A DNA stretch of 64,000 bases. It comes from Microbacterium sediminis. Its GTDB lineage: Bacteria; Actinomycetota; Actinomycetes; Actinomycetales; Microbacteriaceae. Location of the stretch: the NCBI RefSeq assembly GCF_004564075.1, contig NZ_CP038256.1, forward strand, positions 2,232,001 through 2,296,000, read 5' to 3'. This document shows, piece after piece, positions 1-9,301 of the stretch (within the stretch, counting starts at the first letter, position 1; every line of letters begins with the position of its first letter). A program made the position numbers and the translations under genes. The notes below the pieces were generated by a model. That model saw nothing but the letters and a program-made list of their open reading frames with translations. It was not told the origin of the DNA and made no database searches.

Positions 1-41
1 GCCGTGGCCAGGTCGACGTCGTCGAAGTGGTTCTCAGACAC
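1..41 (-). CDS. nusG: NusG transcription antitermination factor, N-terminal fragment
   Basis: Only the first 13 codons and part of the 14th are inside the window; the gene runs off the left edge. It reads from a GTG start and begins MSENHFDDVDLA. Identity rests mainly on position: it lies 31 bp downstream of secE on the same strand, and tRNA-Trp, secE, nusG is the conserved order in Actinomycetota. The short acidic N-terminus is compatible with the variable leader of actinobacterial NusG, but no conserved NusG motif is visible here. Confidence 0.65.
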   Translation of the reverse strand, partial: MSENHFDDVDLAT

Positions 42-72
42 GTGTGTTCTCTCTCGTTCGTGCGTCGGTAGG

Positions 73-330
73 TCAGTTCGGAACGCCGAAGACGACGGTC
101 GTGACCCACGAGAACACGATGTCGAGCCCGTACACGAGACCCATCATGACCACGACGAATCCGAGCACGACGGCCGTGAACGTGAAGAGTTCCGAACGGG
201 TCGGAGTGACCACCTTGCGGAGCTCGGCGATGACCTGGCGGAAGAAGATCATGATCCGCTTGAAGAAGTTGGGCTTCTTCTCGGTCGTGCCGTTCGCCGC
301 GACGATGTCGCCCGAGACGTCCTTGGCCAT
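73..330 (-). CDS. secE: Preprotein translocase subunit SecE
   Basis: This is an 85-residue protein with a polar N-terminus (about residues 1-25), an amphipathic segment containing FFRQVIAELRKVVTPTR, and one C-terminal membrane span (about 48-80). That is the single-span form of SecE found in most bacteria. The amphipathic helix followed by a K-V-x-x-P-T-R motif is the family hallmark, and it clamps the two halves of SecY in the Sec channel. The gene sits between tRNA-Trp and nusG, as is usual in this phylum, and is probably co-transcribed with nusG. Confidence 0.96.
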   Translation of the reverse strand: MAKDVSGDIVAANGTTEKKPNFFKRIMIFFRQVIAELRKVVTPTRSELFTFTAVVLGFVVVMMGLVYGLDIVFSWVTTVVFGVPN

Positions 331-366
331 TCGCTACCTTTCGTGGGCCAGCTGACGCTGACGCGC

Positions 367-438
<72 letters not shown>

Positions 439-586
439 AGAGGATCCGGGATCCTCGGGGTGCTGCCCGAACCCTCCCGGGCATGCCGAAAGAATGCAGA
501 CAACTGCTTCGACAAGTGTACGGCATGTGCGCAGGCCCCTCGAATCGAGGCCGGACTCCCGGGCGCGTCGCGGCGGCGCTCATGAG
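439..586. other. Intergenic region upstream of tRNA-Trp
   Basis: These 148 bp lie between the tRNA-Trp gene and the 3' end of the aldehyde dehydrogenase gene. They should hold the promoter of tRNA-Trp, secE and nusG on the minus strand, but no clear -35/-10 pair was recognised. A short perfect hairpin (GAGGATC-CGG-GATCCTC, about 440-456) abuts the tRNA 5' end. Confidence 0.5.
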
Positions 587-1954
587 TCAGGCGCCGATGC
601 GGATGAGCTTCTTGTTGACGAACTCGTCGGCGGCAAGCAGGCCGAGCTCGCGGCTCGTGCCCGATCGCCTGATGCCGCCAAAGGGCAGCTCGGGGCTGTC
701 GGCCGCGACGATGTTGACGTAGACCATGCCGGCCTGGATCGCGTCGGCCACGCGCTCGGCCTGGGCCGGATCGGTCGTGTAGACGTACGACCCCAGGCCG
801 AACGGGGTGTCGTTGGCGAGCGCGATCGCCTCGGCCTCGTCCTTCACGCGGTACAGGACGGCGACGGGGCCGAACAGCTCCTCGCGGTACGCGTCCATCT
901 CGGGCGTCACGTCGGCCAGCACGTGCGGCGGGAACCAGGCGCCGTCGCGCTCGCCCTGCAGCAGCGGCGTCGCGCCCTGCGCGATCGCGCGCGACACCTG
1001 CTCCTCGAGCCGCTCGGCGGCCGCGAGCGAGGACAGCGGCCCCACCATCGGGTTCCCGTCCGCGGCCGGGTCGCCCGGCTGCTGCTCGGCCATCGCGGCG
1101 ACGAACTTCTCGGCGAAGGCGTCGTAGAGCGCGTCGACGACGATGAAGCGCTTGCCGGCGTTGCAGGCCTGGCCGGAGTTGTCCACGCGCGCCACGACGG
1201 CGTCGGCCACGACCCGATCGAGGTCGTCGGCCGCGAGCACGAGGAAGGGATCGGAGCCGCCCAGCTCGAGCGCCACCTTCTTCAGGTGCCGGCCCGCGAC
1301 CTCGGCGACCGCGGCGCCCGCCCGCTCCGATCCCGTCAGCGAGACGCCCGCCACGCGCGGATCCGCGATGACGGCGGCGGCCTGCTCGTTGCTCAGCCGC
1401 ACGTTCTGGTAGACGCCCTCGGGGAACCCGGCGTCGTCGAAGATCGCCTGCAGCGCCTCGGCGGACTCGGGACACTGCGGCGCGTGCTTGAGCAGGATCA
1501 CGTTGCCGTTGATGAGGTTCGGACCGGCGAAGCGCGCCACCTGGTAGTACGGGAAGTTCCACGGCATGATCCCCAGCAGCGCCCCGAGCGGCGTCGGGCG
1601 GATCACGGCGCTGCCGTCGCCGAGGATCTCGATCGGCCGGTCCGCCGTGATCGCCTCGGCGTTGTCGGCGTAGAACTGCAGGATGTCGGCCGAGAAGTCG
1701 GCCTCGCCCGCGGCGGCGCCGATCGGCTTGCCCATCTCGCGCACGATGATCTCGCCCAGCTCGCGCTGCCGCTCGCGCAGCAGCTCGGCCGCGCGCGACA
1801 CGAGCGCGGCACGCTCCGCCGGCGGCGTGGCTGACCACGCCGCGAAGCCGGCCGCGGCCCGCGCGAGCGCGCCCTCGACCTCGACATCGGTGAACGTGGG
1901 GTACTCAGCCAGGGTCTCGCCGGTGGCGGGGTTGACGACGGCATACGCGGTCAT
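587..1954 (-). CDS. Aldehyde dehydrogenase family protein (succinate-semialdehyde dehydrogenase type)
   Basis: This 455-residue NAD(P)-dependent aldehyde dehydrogenase has the general-base glutamate in ALELGGSDPF (E230) and the catalytic cysteine in SGQACNAGKRF (C264). The PWNFPYYQ oxyanion/cofactor segment is near residue 131. Length and the short N-terminus match the compact NADP-dependent succinate-semialdehyde dehydrogenase group rather than the roughly 480-residue class encoded next door. It lies 34 bp downstream of a second aldehyde dehydrogenase and gabT on the same strand, so it probably converts a semialdehyde to the acid in GABA or related amine catabolism. The exact substrate cannot be read from sequence. 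Confidence 0.88.
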   Translation of the reverse strand: MTAYAVVNPATGETLAEYPTFTDVEVEGALARAAAGFAAWSATPPAERAALVSRAAELLRERQRELGEIIVREMGKPIGAAAGEADFSADILQFYADNAEAITADRPIEILGDGSAVIRPTPLGALLGIMPWNFPYYQVARFAGPNLINGNVILLKHAPQCPESAEALQAIFDDAGFPEGVYQNVRLSNEQAAAVIADPRVAGVSLTGSERAGAAVAEVAGRHLKKVALELGGSDPFLVLAADDLDRVVADAVVARVDNSGQACNAGKRFIVVDALYDAFAEKFVAAMAEQQPGDPAADGNPMVGPLSSLAAAERLEEQVSRAIAQGATPLLQGERDGAWFPPHVLADVTPEMDAYREELFGPVAVLYRVKDEAEAIALANDTPFGLGSYVYTTDPAQAERVADAIQAGMVYVNIVAADSPELPFGGIRRSGTSRELGLLAADEFVNKKLIRIGA

Positions 1955-1988
1955 GGCTCTCCTCTTCGTCGAAGGAACGGGATCGTGC

Positions 1989-3446
1989 TCAGGCGCCGGG
2001 CAGCAGGGTGTACTTCGTCGAGAGGTACTCGTGGATGCCCTCGAGCCCGCCCTCGCGCCCCATGCCCGACTGCTTCACGCCGCCGAACGGCGCGGCGGCG
2101 TTCGAGACGACGCCCACGTTCAGGCCCATCATGCCGGTCTGCAGCCGGTCGACCATCCGGTGCCCGCGGGCGAGATCCTCGGTGAACACGTACGAGACGA
2201 GGCCGTACTCGGTGTCGTTGGCGAGGGCGACGGCCTCGTCCTCGTCGGCGAACGTCGTCACGGCGAACACCGGGCCGAAGATCTCCTCGCTCATGATCTT
2301 CGCGTCCGTGGGCAGGCCCGACAGGACGGTCGGCTCGAAGAAGGTGCCCGGCCCGTCGATCGGCTTGCCGCCGCGCACGAGCGTGGCGCCCTTGGCGACG
2401 GCGTCGCGCACGAGCTCGTCGGCCTTGGCCACCGCCGCGTCGTCGATCAGCGGGCCGATCTGGACGCCCTCCTCGGTGCCGCGCCCGATCTTCATCCCCG
2501 CCACGCGCTCGGCCACCTTGGCGGTGAACGCCTCGGCGATGTCGCGGTGCACGATGATCCGGTTGGCGGCCGTGCACGCCTGGCCGATGTTGCGGAACTT
2601 CGCCGCCATCGCGCCCTCCACGGCCTTGTCGAGATCGGCGTCCTCGAACACCACGAACGGCGCGTTGCCGCCGAGCTCCATCGACACGCGCAGCACGTTC
2701 TCGGCGGCCTGCGCGATGAGCTTCTTGCCCACGGCGGTCGAGCCGGTGAACGACAGCTTGCGCAGGCGCGGGTCGGAGAGGATCGGCTCCGAGACCCGGC
2801 TCGACGACGACGAGGTGACGATGTTCAGCACGCCCTTCGGCAGCCCCGCCTCCTCGAGCAGGGTGGCGAAGAACATGGTCGTCAGCGGCGTCAGCTGCGG
2901 CGGCTTGATGACGCTCGTGCAGCCCGCGGCGAGGGCCGGCGCGATCTTGCGCGTGGCCATCGCGAAGGGGAAGTTCCACGGCGTGATGAAGAAGCACGGC
3001 CCCACCGGGTGCTGCGAGACGATCATGCGTCCGGTGCCCTCGGGGTTGGCCCCGTAGCGACCGGAGATGCGCACGGCCTCCTCGCTGAACCAGCGCAGGA
3101 ACTCGCCGCCGTAGGCGACCTCGCCGAGCGACTCGGCGAACGGCTTGCCCATCTCGACGGTCATGATGAGCGCGAGATCCTCCTTGCGCTCCTGCACGAG
3201 CTCCCACGCGCGGCGGAGGATGTCGCTGCGGCGGCGGGGAGCCGTGGCGGCCCACTCGTCCTGCGCCGCGACGGCGGCATCGAGCGCGGCGGTCGCGTCG
3301 GCGGCCGTGGCGTCGGCGACCTCGCCGATCACGGCGTTCGTGGCGGGGTCGCGCACCGCGAACGTCGCGGCGCCCTCGGCGTCGCGCCAGGCGCCGCCGA
3401 TGAACAGGCCCTTCGGGATCGATGCGATCAGTGCCTTCTCGTCCAT
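1989..3446 (-). CDS. gabD: NAD(P)-dependent succinate-semialdehyde dehydrogenase (GabD-like)
   Basis: This 485-residue aldehyde dehydrogenase carries MELGGNAPFVVFEDADLD (general base E258) and GQACTAANRIIVH (catalytic C291), a signature typical of GabD-type enzymes. It would oxidise succinate semialdehyde to succinate, the step after GABA transaminase. The ATG at 3446 was chosen because the protein then begins MDEKALIASIPKGLFIGG, the usual N-terminus; an in-frame upstream extension would run into gabT. Only 19 bp separate it from gabT, so the two form an operon with the second aldehyde dehydrogenase downstream. Confidence 0.92.
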   Translation of the reverse strand: MDEKALIASIPKGLFIGGAWRDAEGAATFAVRDPATNAVIGEVADATAADATAALDAAVAAQDEWAATAPRRRSDILRRAWELVQERKEDLALIMTVEMGKPFAESLGEVAYGGEFLRWFSEEAVRISGRYGANPEGTGRMIVSQHPVGPCFFITPWNFPFAMATRKIAPALAAGCTSVIKPPQLTPLTTMFFATLLEEAGLPKGVLNIVTSSSSSRVSEPILSDPRLRKLSFTGSTAVGKKLIAQAAENVLRVSMELGGNAPFVVFEDADLDKAVEGAMAAKFRNIGQACTAANRIIVHRDIAEAFTAKVAERVAGMKIGRGTEEGVQIGPLIDDAAVAKADELVRDAVAKGATLVRGGKPIDGPGTFFEPTVLSGLPTDAKIMSEEIFGPVFAVTTFADEDEAVALANDTEYGLVSYVFTEDLARGHRMVDRLQTGMMGLNVGVVSNAAAPFGGVKQSGMGREGGLEGIHEYLSTKYTLLPGA

Positions 3447-3465
3447 GTCCGTTCTCCGATCCGTC

Positions 3466-4815
3466 TCAGGCGGCCGCGAGCGCGTCGGCGACCACGTCGA
3501 GGCCATCGTGCAGCAGTTCGTCGCCGATCGCGAGCGGCGGCAGGAACCGGATGACGTTGCCGTAGGTGCCGCAGGTAAGCAGCACCACGCCGTGCTCGAG
3601 CGCGTGGCGGGCGATCGCCGCCGCCAGTCCCGCGTCGGGCGCCTGCGTGTCGGGATCGACCAGCTCGATGGCGACCATCGCGCCGCGCCCGCGGACCTCC
3701 CCGATGCGCGGGTCGGTCACCTGCAGCGCGGTGAGGCGCTCGACGAGGATCGCCCCGATCTCGTTCGCCCGGGCGACGAGCCCCTCGTTCTCGTAGGCGT
3801 CGATCGCGGCGAGCGCCGCGGCGCAGGCCACCGGATTGCCGCCGTAGGTGCCGCCGAGCCCGCCGGCGTGGGCGGCGTCCATGATCTCGGCGCGGCCCGT
3901 GACCGCCGCGAGGGGCATCCCGCCGGCGATGCCCTTGGCCGTCGTGATGAGGTCGGGCACGATCCCCTCGTGCTCGCTGGCGAACATCGCGCCGGTGCGG
4001 GCGAACCCGGTCTGCACCTCGTCGGCGATGAAGACCACGCCGTTCTCGCGCGCCCAGCGGGCCAGCGCGGGCAGGAAGCCCTCCGCGGGCACGATGAAGC
4101 CGCCCTCCCCCTGGATCGGCTCGATGATGAGCGCCGCGAGGTTCTCGGCGCCGACCTGCTTCTCGATCGTCGCGATCGCGCGCGCGGCGGCCTCGGCGCC
4201 CGACAGCCCGTCGCGGAACGGGTACGACAGCGGCGCGCGGTACACCTCGGGCGCGAACGGCCCGAACCCGCTCTTGTACGGCATCGCCTTGGCCGTGAGC
4301 GCCATAGTGAGGTTGGTGCGGCCGTGGTAGCCGTGCTCGAAGGCGACCACCGCGCCGCGGCCGGTGTGCTTGCGTGCGATCTTCACGGCGTTCTCGACGG
4401 CCTCGGCGCCGGTGTTGAACAGCGCCGTGCGCTTGTCGTGATCGCCGGGCGTGAGGCGGTTGAGCGCCTCGGCCACGGCGACGTACGACTCGTACGGCGT
4501 GATCATGAAGCACGTGTGGGTGAAGCGCGCGGCCTGCTCGGCGATCGCCGCGGCCACCGCAGGGTGGGCGTTGCCCACGCTCGTCACGGCGATGCCCGAG
4601 CCGAGGTCGATGAGCGAGTTGCCGTCGGCGTCGACGATCACGCCGCCCCCGGCCGCGACCGTCGCCACGGGCGAGCCGACGCCCACGCCGGCGGCGACGG
4701 CCGCCGACTTGCGGGCCATGAGCTCCTGCGAGCGCGGGCCGGGGATGGGGGTGACGACGCGGCGCTCCTGCGGGAGCGTGGGGCCACCGACGGTGTCGAT
4801 CGCGGGAGTGGTCAT
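3466..4815 (-). CDS. gabT: 4-aminobutyrate-2-oxoglutarate transaminase
   Basis: This is a 449-residue class-III PLP aminotransferase. It shows the cofactor-binding FNTGAEAVENAVK segment (about 133-145), IIEPIQGEGGF (about 230-240), the PLP-ring aspartate in ADEVQTGFARTG (D265), and the Schiff-base lysine in TTAKGIAGGMPL (K294). It transfers the amino group of GABA to 2-oxoglutarate and yields succinate semialdehyde for the adjacent dehydrogenase. It is the first gene of the leftward operon and is divergent from a PucR-type regulator. No Shine-Dalgarno sequence precedes the ATG, but a TAGCAT hexamer lies exactly 6 nt upstream, which suggests a leaderless transcript. Confidence 0.93.
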   Translation of the reverse strand: MTTPAIDTVGGPTLPQERRVVTPIPGPRSQELMARKSAAVAAGVGVGSPVATVAAGGGVIVDADGNSLIDLGSGIAVTSVGNAHPAVAAAIAEQAARFTHTCFMITPYESYVAVAEALNRLTPGDHDKRTALFNTGAEAVENAVKIARKHTGRGAVVAFEHGYHGRTNLTMALTAKAMPYKSGFGPFAPEVYRAPLSYPFRDGLSGAEAAARAIATIEKQVGAENLAALIIEPIQGEGGFIVPAEGFLPALARWARENGVVFIADEVQTGFARTGAMFASEHEGIVPDLITTAKGIAGGMPLAAVTGRAEIMDAAHAGGLGGTYGGNPVACAAALAAIDAYENEGLVARANEIGAILVERLTALQVTDPRIGEVRGRGAMVAIELVDPDTQAPDAGLAAAIARHALEHGVVLLTCGTYGNVIRFLPPLAIGDELLHDGLDVVADALAAA

Positions 4816-4905
4816 GTCGCGATGCTAGGGTCCGGGGCGATCGCGACATCTATACATGGTGGATAGCATGTTCTCATCGCTTAGACGCGGTGGAGAGGGG
4901 CGAGC
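4816..4905. promoter_or_regulatory. Divergent gabT/pucR control region
   Basis: This 90-bp divergent intergenic region holds the gabT -10 on one side and, on the other, a purine-rich ribosome-binding site (GGAGAGG) before the regulator's GTG. The AT-richer centre (4849-4880, TATACATGGTGGATAGCATG) contains an imperfect CATG-n8-CATG symmetry. That is a reasonable place for the PucR-type protein to bind, by inference only. Confidence 0.4.
4822..4827 (-). promoter_or_regulatory. Predicted -10 element of leaderless gabT mRNA
   Basis: TAGCAT on the minus strand is followed by 6 nt and then the gabT ATG, so the expected transcription start coincides with the start codon. No ribosome-binding site is present. 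Confidence 0.55.
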
Positions 4906-6390
4906 GTGAGCGATCGACCGACGCTGCGGGCGCTGCTGGGTCGGCGCGACCTGGGCCTGCGGCCGATCGGGGAGATCGCCGACGACGACCTCGACCGCAC
5001 GCTGCGCTGGATCCACTCCTCCGATCTGGCCGATCCGACCCCGTTCCTCGACGAGGGCGTGGCCCTGCTCACGACCGGCACGCAGTTTGCGGCGATGGAC
5101 GATCACGCGCCGTACGTCGGGCGCCTGGTCCGCCGCGGCGTGGCGGCGCTGGGCTTCGGCACCGAGGTCGTGCGCGACGGCGTGCCCGACGACCTCGTCG
5201 CGGCGTGCGCGGCCGCAGGTCTCCCCCTGTTCGAGGTGCCGTTCCGCACCCCCTTCATCGCCGTGGCCCGCGCCAACGCCGACGCCCTGGCCGCCGAGGC
5301 GTACGCCCGCCGCAGCTGGGCGCTCGCCGCACAGCGGGCGATCTCGCTCGCGGCCCTGCGCCCCGACGCGCTCGGCGCCGCGCTCGCCGAGCTCGCCTCG
5401 CAGCTCGGGCGATGGGTCGGTCTCTACGACGCCACGGGCGCGCTCACCCACGCGCGCCCGACGCGGCTGCCGCAGGCCGCGGCGCAAGGGCTGCGCGACG
5501 AGGTCGCCCGGCTGCTGGCGGCCGAGGTCCGCGCCGCCGAGACGATCCCGATCGAGGGCCGCGCCTTCCAGATCCAGACCCTCGGCCGCGGCGGGGCGCT
5601 GCGCGGTGCGCTCGTGGTCGAGGCGGCGGCCGACGGCCGGCTCGACCAGGAGGAGCGCGGCGTCGTCACTACGGTGGTCGCGATGGCCGGCTTCGCACTC
5701 GAGCAGCGCGAGGAGCTGACGCTGACCCGCGCCGCGCTGCGCGCCGGTGTGCTGCGCGCCCTGCTCCGCGGCGAACTCGACCTCGCCCGCGACGTCGCCG
5801 AGCCGTGGGGCGGGCTGCCGGCCGAGCCGGTCACGGTCGGCCTGCTGCGCGACGCCTCGGACGCGGCGCTGTCGTACCTGGAGCTGCGGGCCGCGCAGCT
5901 GCGGGGCCGGCTCGCCTTCGGCGTGCTGCCCGCCGGCGGCATCGCGATCATCGCGGGGCGCGGGGCGCTCGACGTGTTCGGCGAGGTCGCGCGCCGCTTC
6001 GGCACGGGCGTCGGGGTGTCGCTGCCCGGGCCCTACGCGCGCCTGCCGCGGGCGATCGATCAGGCGCGGGCCGCGCGCGGACCGGAGGGGGTGCGCGTCT
6101 TCGGCGAGGCCGAGGTCGCGGTGCTCGATGCGCTGGGCGATGACGCCCGCGCCGCGGCGCGCGCCGTGCTCGCTCCCCTGGACGGGCATCCGGAGCTGAC
6201 GGCGACGCTGCGCGCGTGGCTCGCCCACGATGCCCGGTACGACGACGCGGCGCGCGCCCTCGGGGTGCACCGCCACACCGTGCGGGCCCGGGTCGCGCGC
6301 GCCGCCGAGCTGCTGGGCCGCGACCTGGCGTCGTTCGCCGCCCGGGCCGAGCTGTGGGCGGCGCTGCGCGCGACGGGGCCGGTGGCGTAG
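4906..6390 (+). CDS. PucR-family transcriptional regulator
   Basis: The 494-residue protein has the PucR layout. The N-terminal ligand-sensing half (about 1-130) starts with [13 protein letters not shown] and runs through [28 protein letters not shown]-like middle follows, and a C-terminal helix-turn-helix (about 435-480) contains [19 protein letters not shown]. PucR regulators commonly control neighbouring nitrogen-source genes, often amino acid, purine or GABA catabolism. Its divergent position from gabT-gabD makes it their probable activator. The GTG start follows a GGAGAGG ribosome-binding site 8 nt upstream. Confidence 0.88.
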   Translation: MSDRPTLRALLGRRDLGLRPIGEIADDDLDRTLRWIHSSDLADPTPFLDEGVALLTTGTQFAAMDDHAPYVGRLVRRGVAALGFGTEVVRDGVPDDLVAACAAAGLPLFEVPFRTPFIAVARANADALAAEAYARRSWALAAQRAISLAALRPDALGAALAELASQLGRWVGLYDATGALTHARPTRLPQAAAQGLRDEVARLLAAEVRAAETIPIEGRAFQIQTLGRGGALRGALVVEAAADGRLDQEERGVVTTVVAMAGFALEQREELTLTRAALRAGVLRALLRGELDLARDVAEPWGGLPAEPVTVGLLRDASDAALSYLELRAAQLRGRLAFGVLPAGGIAIIAGRGALDVFGEVARRFGTGVGVSLPGPYARLPRAIDQARAARGPEGVRVFGEAEVAVLDALGDDARAAARAVLAPLDGHPELTATLRAWLAHDARYDDAARALGVHRHTVRARVARAAELLGRDLASFAARAELWAALRATGPVA

Positions 6391-6426
6391 GGCGCCGGCC
6401 TCGACCCCGGCGCTGCCGCGCCTGCG

Positions 6427-6597
6427 CTCGACCCGTCTCCGCTCGCTTCGCTCGGTCGACGAGCCCGAGTGGCGGGGGCCCGTACGCGGGGTGGCCGCGG
6501 CGATCACACTCCTCACGGCACCCACCACCCACCGCTCGTCGACCGGAGCGGCGCAGCCGCGGAGCGGAGACGGGCGGAGCGAGCGCAGCGAGTCGAG
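6427..6597. repeat. Long imperfect inverted repeat of the CTCGAC...GTCGACGAG family
   Basis: The left arm (6427-6463) starts CTCGACCCGTCTCCGCTCG and ends GGTCGACGAG. The right arm (6535-6597) is its reverse complement with a roughly 16-bp insertion plus an extra GAGCGAGCGCAGCGAGTCGAG tail. The arms are separated by about 70 bp, between the pucR-type gene and the aminotransferase gene. Closely related sequence recurs at 54690-55060, so this is a dispersed repeat family. Confidence 0.8.
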
Positions 6598-6646
6598 GCC
6601 GCACGCGCCGGGGCGCAGGGCCGTAGGCGAGGTGCGGGTGGGGTCC

Positions 6647-6652
6647 TACGAT
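6647..6652 (+). promoter_or_regulatory. Predicted -10 element of leaderless aminotransferase mRNA
   Basis: TACGAT is followed by 6 nt (GGACGC) and then the GTG start of the aminotransferase gene. There is no Shine-Dalgarno sequence. The surrounding TCCTACGATGGAC recurs at 7916-7928 upstream of the DivIVA-domain gene. Confidence 0.55.
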
Positions 6653-6658
6653 GGACGC

Positions 6659-7858
6659 GTGACCGAACGCGCGCCGCTGTCCCGCAAGATCTCCGCCATC
6701 GCCGAGTCGGCGACCCTGAAGGTCGACGCCAAGGCGAAGGCCCTCAAGGCCGAGGGGCGGCCGGTCATCTCCTATGCGGCGGGCGAGCCGGACTTCCCCA
6801 CCCCGTCGTTCATCGTCGACGCGGCCGCCGAGGCGCTGCGCAACCCCGCGAACTTCCGCTACTCCGCCGCCGCGGGCCTGCCGGCGCTGCGCGAGGCGAT
6901 CGCGGCCAAGACCCTGCGCGACTCGGGCCTGGAGGTCTCGCCGGCGCAGATCGTCGTGACCAACGGCGGCAAGCAGGCGGTGTATCAGGCGTTCCAGGCG
7001 ATCGTGAACCCCGGCGACGAGGTGCTGCTGCCCGCGCCGTACTGGACCACCTACCCCGAGGCGATCCAGCTCGCCGACGGCGTGCCGGTCGAGGTGTTCG
7101 CGGGCGCCGATCAGGACTACAAGGTCACCGTCGACCAGCTGGAGGCCGCCCGCACCGAGCGCACGACGGTGCTCGTGTTCGTCTCGCCCTCCAACCCGAC
7201 CGGCTCGGTCTACACCGAGGAGGAGACCCGGGCGATCGGCGAATGGGCCCTCGCCCACGGGATCTGGGTGATGACCGACGAGATCTACCAGAACCTCACC
7301 TACGACGGCGTCCGCGCCGTCTCGATCGTCGAGGCCGTGCCGGAGCTGGCCGGCCAGACGATCCTCGTCAACGGCGTCGCCAAGACCTACGCGATGACGG
7401 GCTGGCGGGTGGGCTGGATGGTCGGCCCGCTCGACGCGATCAAGATCGCCGCGAACCTGCAGTCGCACCTGACGAGCAACGTCAACAACGTCGCCCAGCA
7501 GGCCACGATCGCCGCGCTCACCGGCCCGCAGGACGAGGCGGAGCGGATGCGCGAGGCGTTCGATCGCCGTCGCACGCTCATGGTCGCCGAGCTGTCGAAG
7601 ATCGACGGGATGTCGGTGCCCACGCCGAAGGGCGCCTTCTACGTCTACCCCGACGTGACCGGGCTGCTCGGCCGCGAGTGGGGCGGTCGCCGGATCGACA
7701 CGTCGCTCGAGCTGGCCGACTATATCCTCGACGAGGCCGAGGTCGCCGTCGTCCCCGGCGAGGCCTTCGGCCCGAGCGGCTACCTGCGCCTGTCGTACGC
7801 CCTCGGCGACGACCAGCTGCTCGAGGGCGTGCAGCGCCTGCAGCGCCTGTTCGGCTGA
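6659..7858 (+). CDS. Pyridoxal-phosphate-dependent aminotransferase, aspartate class I
   Basis: This 399-residue class-I aminotransferase contains [12 protein letters not shown] near the N-terminus, the SPSNPTG motif (about 176-182), the PLP-contacting [11 protein letters not shown] (about 208-218), the Schiff-base lysine in [16 protein letters not shown] (K242), and the substrate-carboxylate arginine in [10 protein letters not shown] near the C-terminus. These are the features of aspartate or aromatic aminotransferases of the AspC/Ib group. The GTG at 6659 was chosen because the protein then begins [17 protein letters not shown], the normal start of the family; the open frame upstream translates repeat DNA. 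The -10 placement predicts a leaderless mRNA. Confidence 0.92.
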   Translation: MTERAPLSRKISAIAESATLKVDAKAKALKAEGRPVISYAAGEPDFPTPSFIVDAAAEALRNPANFRYSAAAGLPALREAIAAKTLRDSGLEVSPAQIVVTNGGKQAVYQAFQAIVNPGDEVLLPAPYWTTYPEAIQLADGVPVEVFAGADQDYKVTVDQLEAARTERTTVLVFVSPSNPTGSVYTEEETRAIGEWALAHGIWVMTDEIYQNLTYDGVRAVSIVEAVPELAGQTILVNGVAKTYAMTGWRVGWMVGPLDAIKIAANLQSHLTSNVNNVAQQATIAALTGPQDEAERMREAFDRRRTLMVAELSKIDGMSVPTPKGAFYVYPDVTGLLGREWGGRRIDTSLELADYILDEAEVAVVPGEAFGPSGYLRLSYALGDDQLLEGVQRLQRLFG

Positions 7859-8006
7859 GGCCGGTCTCGCCCGCTCCCTGTCCGGGGACCCGTGGTGTTC
7901 GGCGACCCCTCGTGCTCCTACGATGGACACGCAGGGTCGGTCGTCCCCCCAGCCGCCTGCGCTGTCACTCCTTCCCCGTTCCTGACCCCTCCAGGGAGCT
8001 GCTCCG
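7859..8006. promoter_or_regulatory. Upstream region of the DivIVA-domain gene
   Basis: A TACGAT hexamer at 7919-7924 is the best -10 candidate and gives a leader of about 76 nt before the ATG at 8007. A weak AGGGAG ribosome-binding site lies about 9 nt before the start. No operator or terminator was recognised. Confidence 0.4.
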
Positions 8007-9227
8007 ATGAGCACCACGTCCACCGACGGCGCGCGCCGTGACGACTTCGACGACCTCCTGCCGGCCGACCACGCCGAGCACACCTCCTTCTCCGTCGGCT
8101 TCCGCGGGTACGACCGCGAGGAGGTCGACGCGGCCTTCGCCGAGCTGACCTCCAAGCTGCAGCGCCTGAGCGCCGAGGTGGCCGATCTGCGCGCCGAGTC
8201 CGCGCAGGCCCGCGCCGCCTCCGAGGCCGGCAGCTCCGAGACGGCGCAGCTGGCCGAGGAGCTCGCCGCCGCGCAGGCCCGTGCCGCCGACGCCGAGCAG
8301 AAGCTCGCGGCCCTGACGGCGGAGTTCAGCGCCGAGGGTGCCGACGGCGACCAGCCGCCCACGCGCCAGCAGTTCGAGGCCGTGCTGCGGGTGGCCGAGG
8401 AGCAGGCCAACACGCTCATCCAGAACACCGCGCTGCAGGCCGAGCGCCTGCTCGAGGCGGCCCGCGACGACGTGCTCGCGCAGCGGGCGGAGCTCGAGGC
8501 CGACGTGGTGCGCATCACCGCGCAGGCGCAGCACGACGCCGACCAGATCCGGCTCAAGATGGAGACGGAGTACACCGCGCACGAGGCCCGCATCCAGCGC
8601 GAGGCGGCTCACGCGGCCGAGAAGGTGGCACAGGCCGAGCGCGAGGCCGCCGCCATCCGCACCGAGGCCGAGAAGGGCGCGGCGGCACTGCGGGCCATGG
8701 TCACGAGCGAGACCGCCCAGCAGCGGGCCGACGCCGAGCGCGATGTGCGCGACATCCACCAGCGGGTGCTGGAGTTCGAGGAGTCGCTCACGCGGCGCCA
8801 GGACGACGCGCAGCAGGAGTTCCTCGTGCTGCACAACCAGGCCGTGGCCCACGCCGAGCGCATCACGGCCGACGCCAATGAGCAGGTCGCCTCGTCGCTC
8901 GAGCACGCCCAGCGGATCTCGGCCAAGGCCGAGGAGTTCGAGCGCCTCATGCGCGCGCAGGCCGCGCAGATCGAGGCCGACGCCAAGGTGCGCGCGAGCG
9001 AGACGCTCGAGCGGGCGCGCGTGAAGGCCCAGAAGATCGTCGAGACGGTCACGTCGCACACCACCGCGGTGCTGCGCGACGCCGAGGACCGCACGCGTCA
9101 GCTGCGCTGGCAGCAGCAGCAGCTGAACAGCTTCATGGCCGAGGTGCGCGAGCTGATCCGCCCCGACGGCCCCCTCTCCGCCGTGCCCGAGCTGCCGGCC
9201 GACGACGCCGATCCCGCAGAGGACTGA
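8007..9227 (+). CDS. DivIVA-domain coiled-coil protein
   Basis: The 406-residue protein opens with a short disordered leader, followed by a DivIVA-type membrane-binding motif (about residues 28-58, VGFRGYDREEVDAAFAEL). A very long Ala/Glu/Arg-rich coiled coil then runs to about residue 370, and the tail is acidic. DivIVA/Wag31-type proteins bind negatively curved membrane and organise polar growth or septation in actinobacteria, but this one is longer and more helical than canonical Wag31. It may instead be a second, structural paralogue. It is monocistronic and ends in a double hairpin. Its exact role cannot be assigned from sequence. Confidence 0.75.
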   Translation: MSTTSTDGARRDDFDDLLPADHAEHTSFSVGFRGYDREEVDAAFAELTSKLQRLSAEVADLRAESAQARAASEAGSSETAQLAEELAAAQARAADAEQKLAALTAEFSAEGADGDQPPTRQQFEAVLRVAEEQANTLIQNTALQAERLLEAARDDVLAQRAELEADVVRITAQAQHDADQIRLKMETEYTAHEARIQREAAHAAEKVAQAEREAAAIRTEAEKGAAALRAMVTSETAQQRADAERDVRDIHQRVLEFEESLTRRQDDAQQEFLVLHNQAVAHAERITADANEQVASSLEHAQRISAKAEEFERLMRAQAAQIEADAKVRASETLERARVKAQKIVETVTSHTTAVLRDAEDRTRQLRWQQQQLNSFMAEVRELIRPDGPLSAVPELPADDADPAED

Positions 9228-9234
9228 GCGCAAA

Positions 9235-9294
9235 TCCGCAAGTCTCTGCTCAGTCCGGGCGTTCAAACGCGCGGACTCCGCAGAGACTTGCGGA
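9235..9294. repeat. 60-nt nested perfect hairpin downstream of the DivIVA-domain gene
   Basis: The outer arms TCCGCAAGTCTCTGC (9235-9249) and GCAGAGACTTGCGGA (9280-9294) are perfect 15-bp complements. Inside them AGTCCG pairs with CGGACT, and GCGT pairs with ACGC around a 4-nt loop. It starts just after the stop codon and precedes a separate terminator-like hairpin. Confidence 0.85.
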
Positions 9295-9301
9295 CTCAGG
9301 G

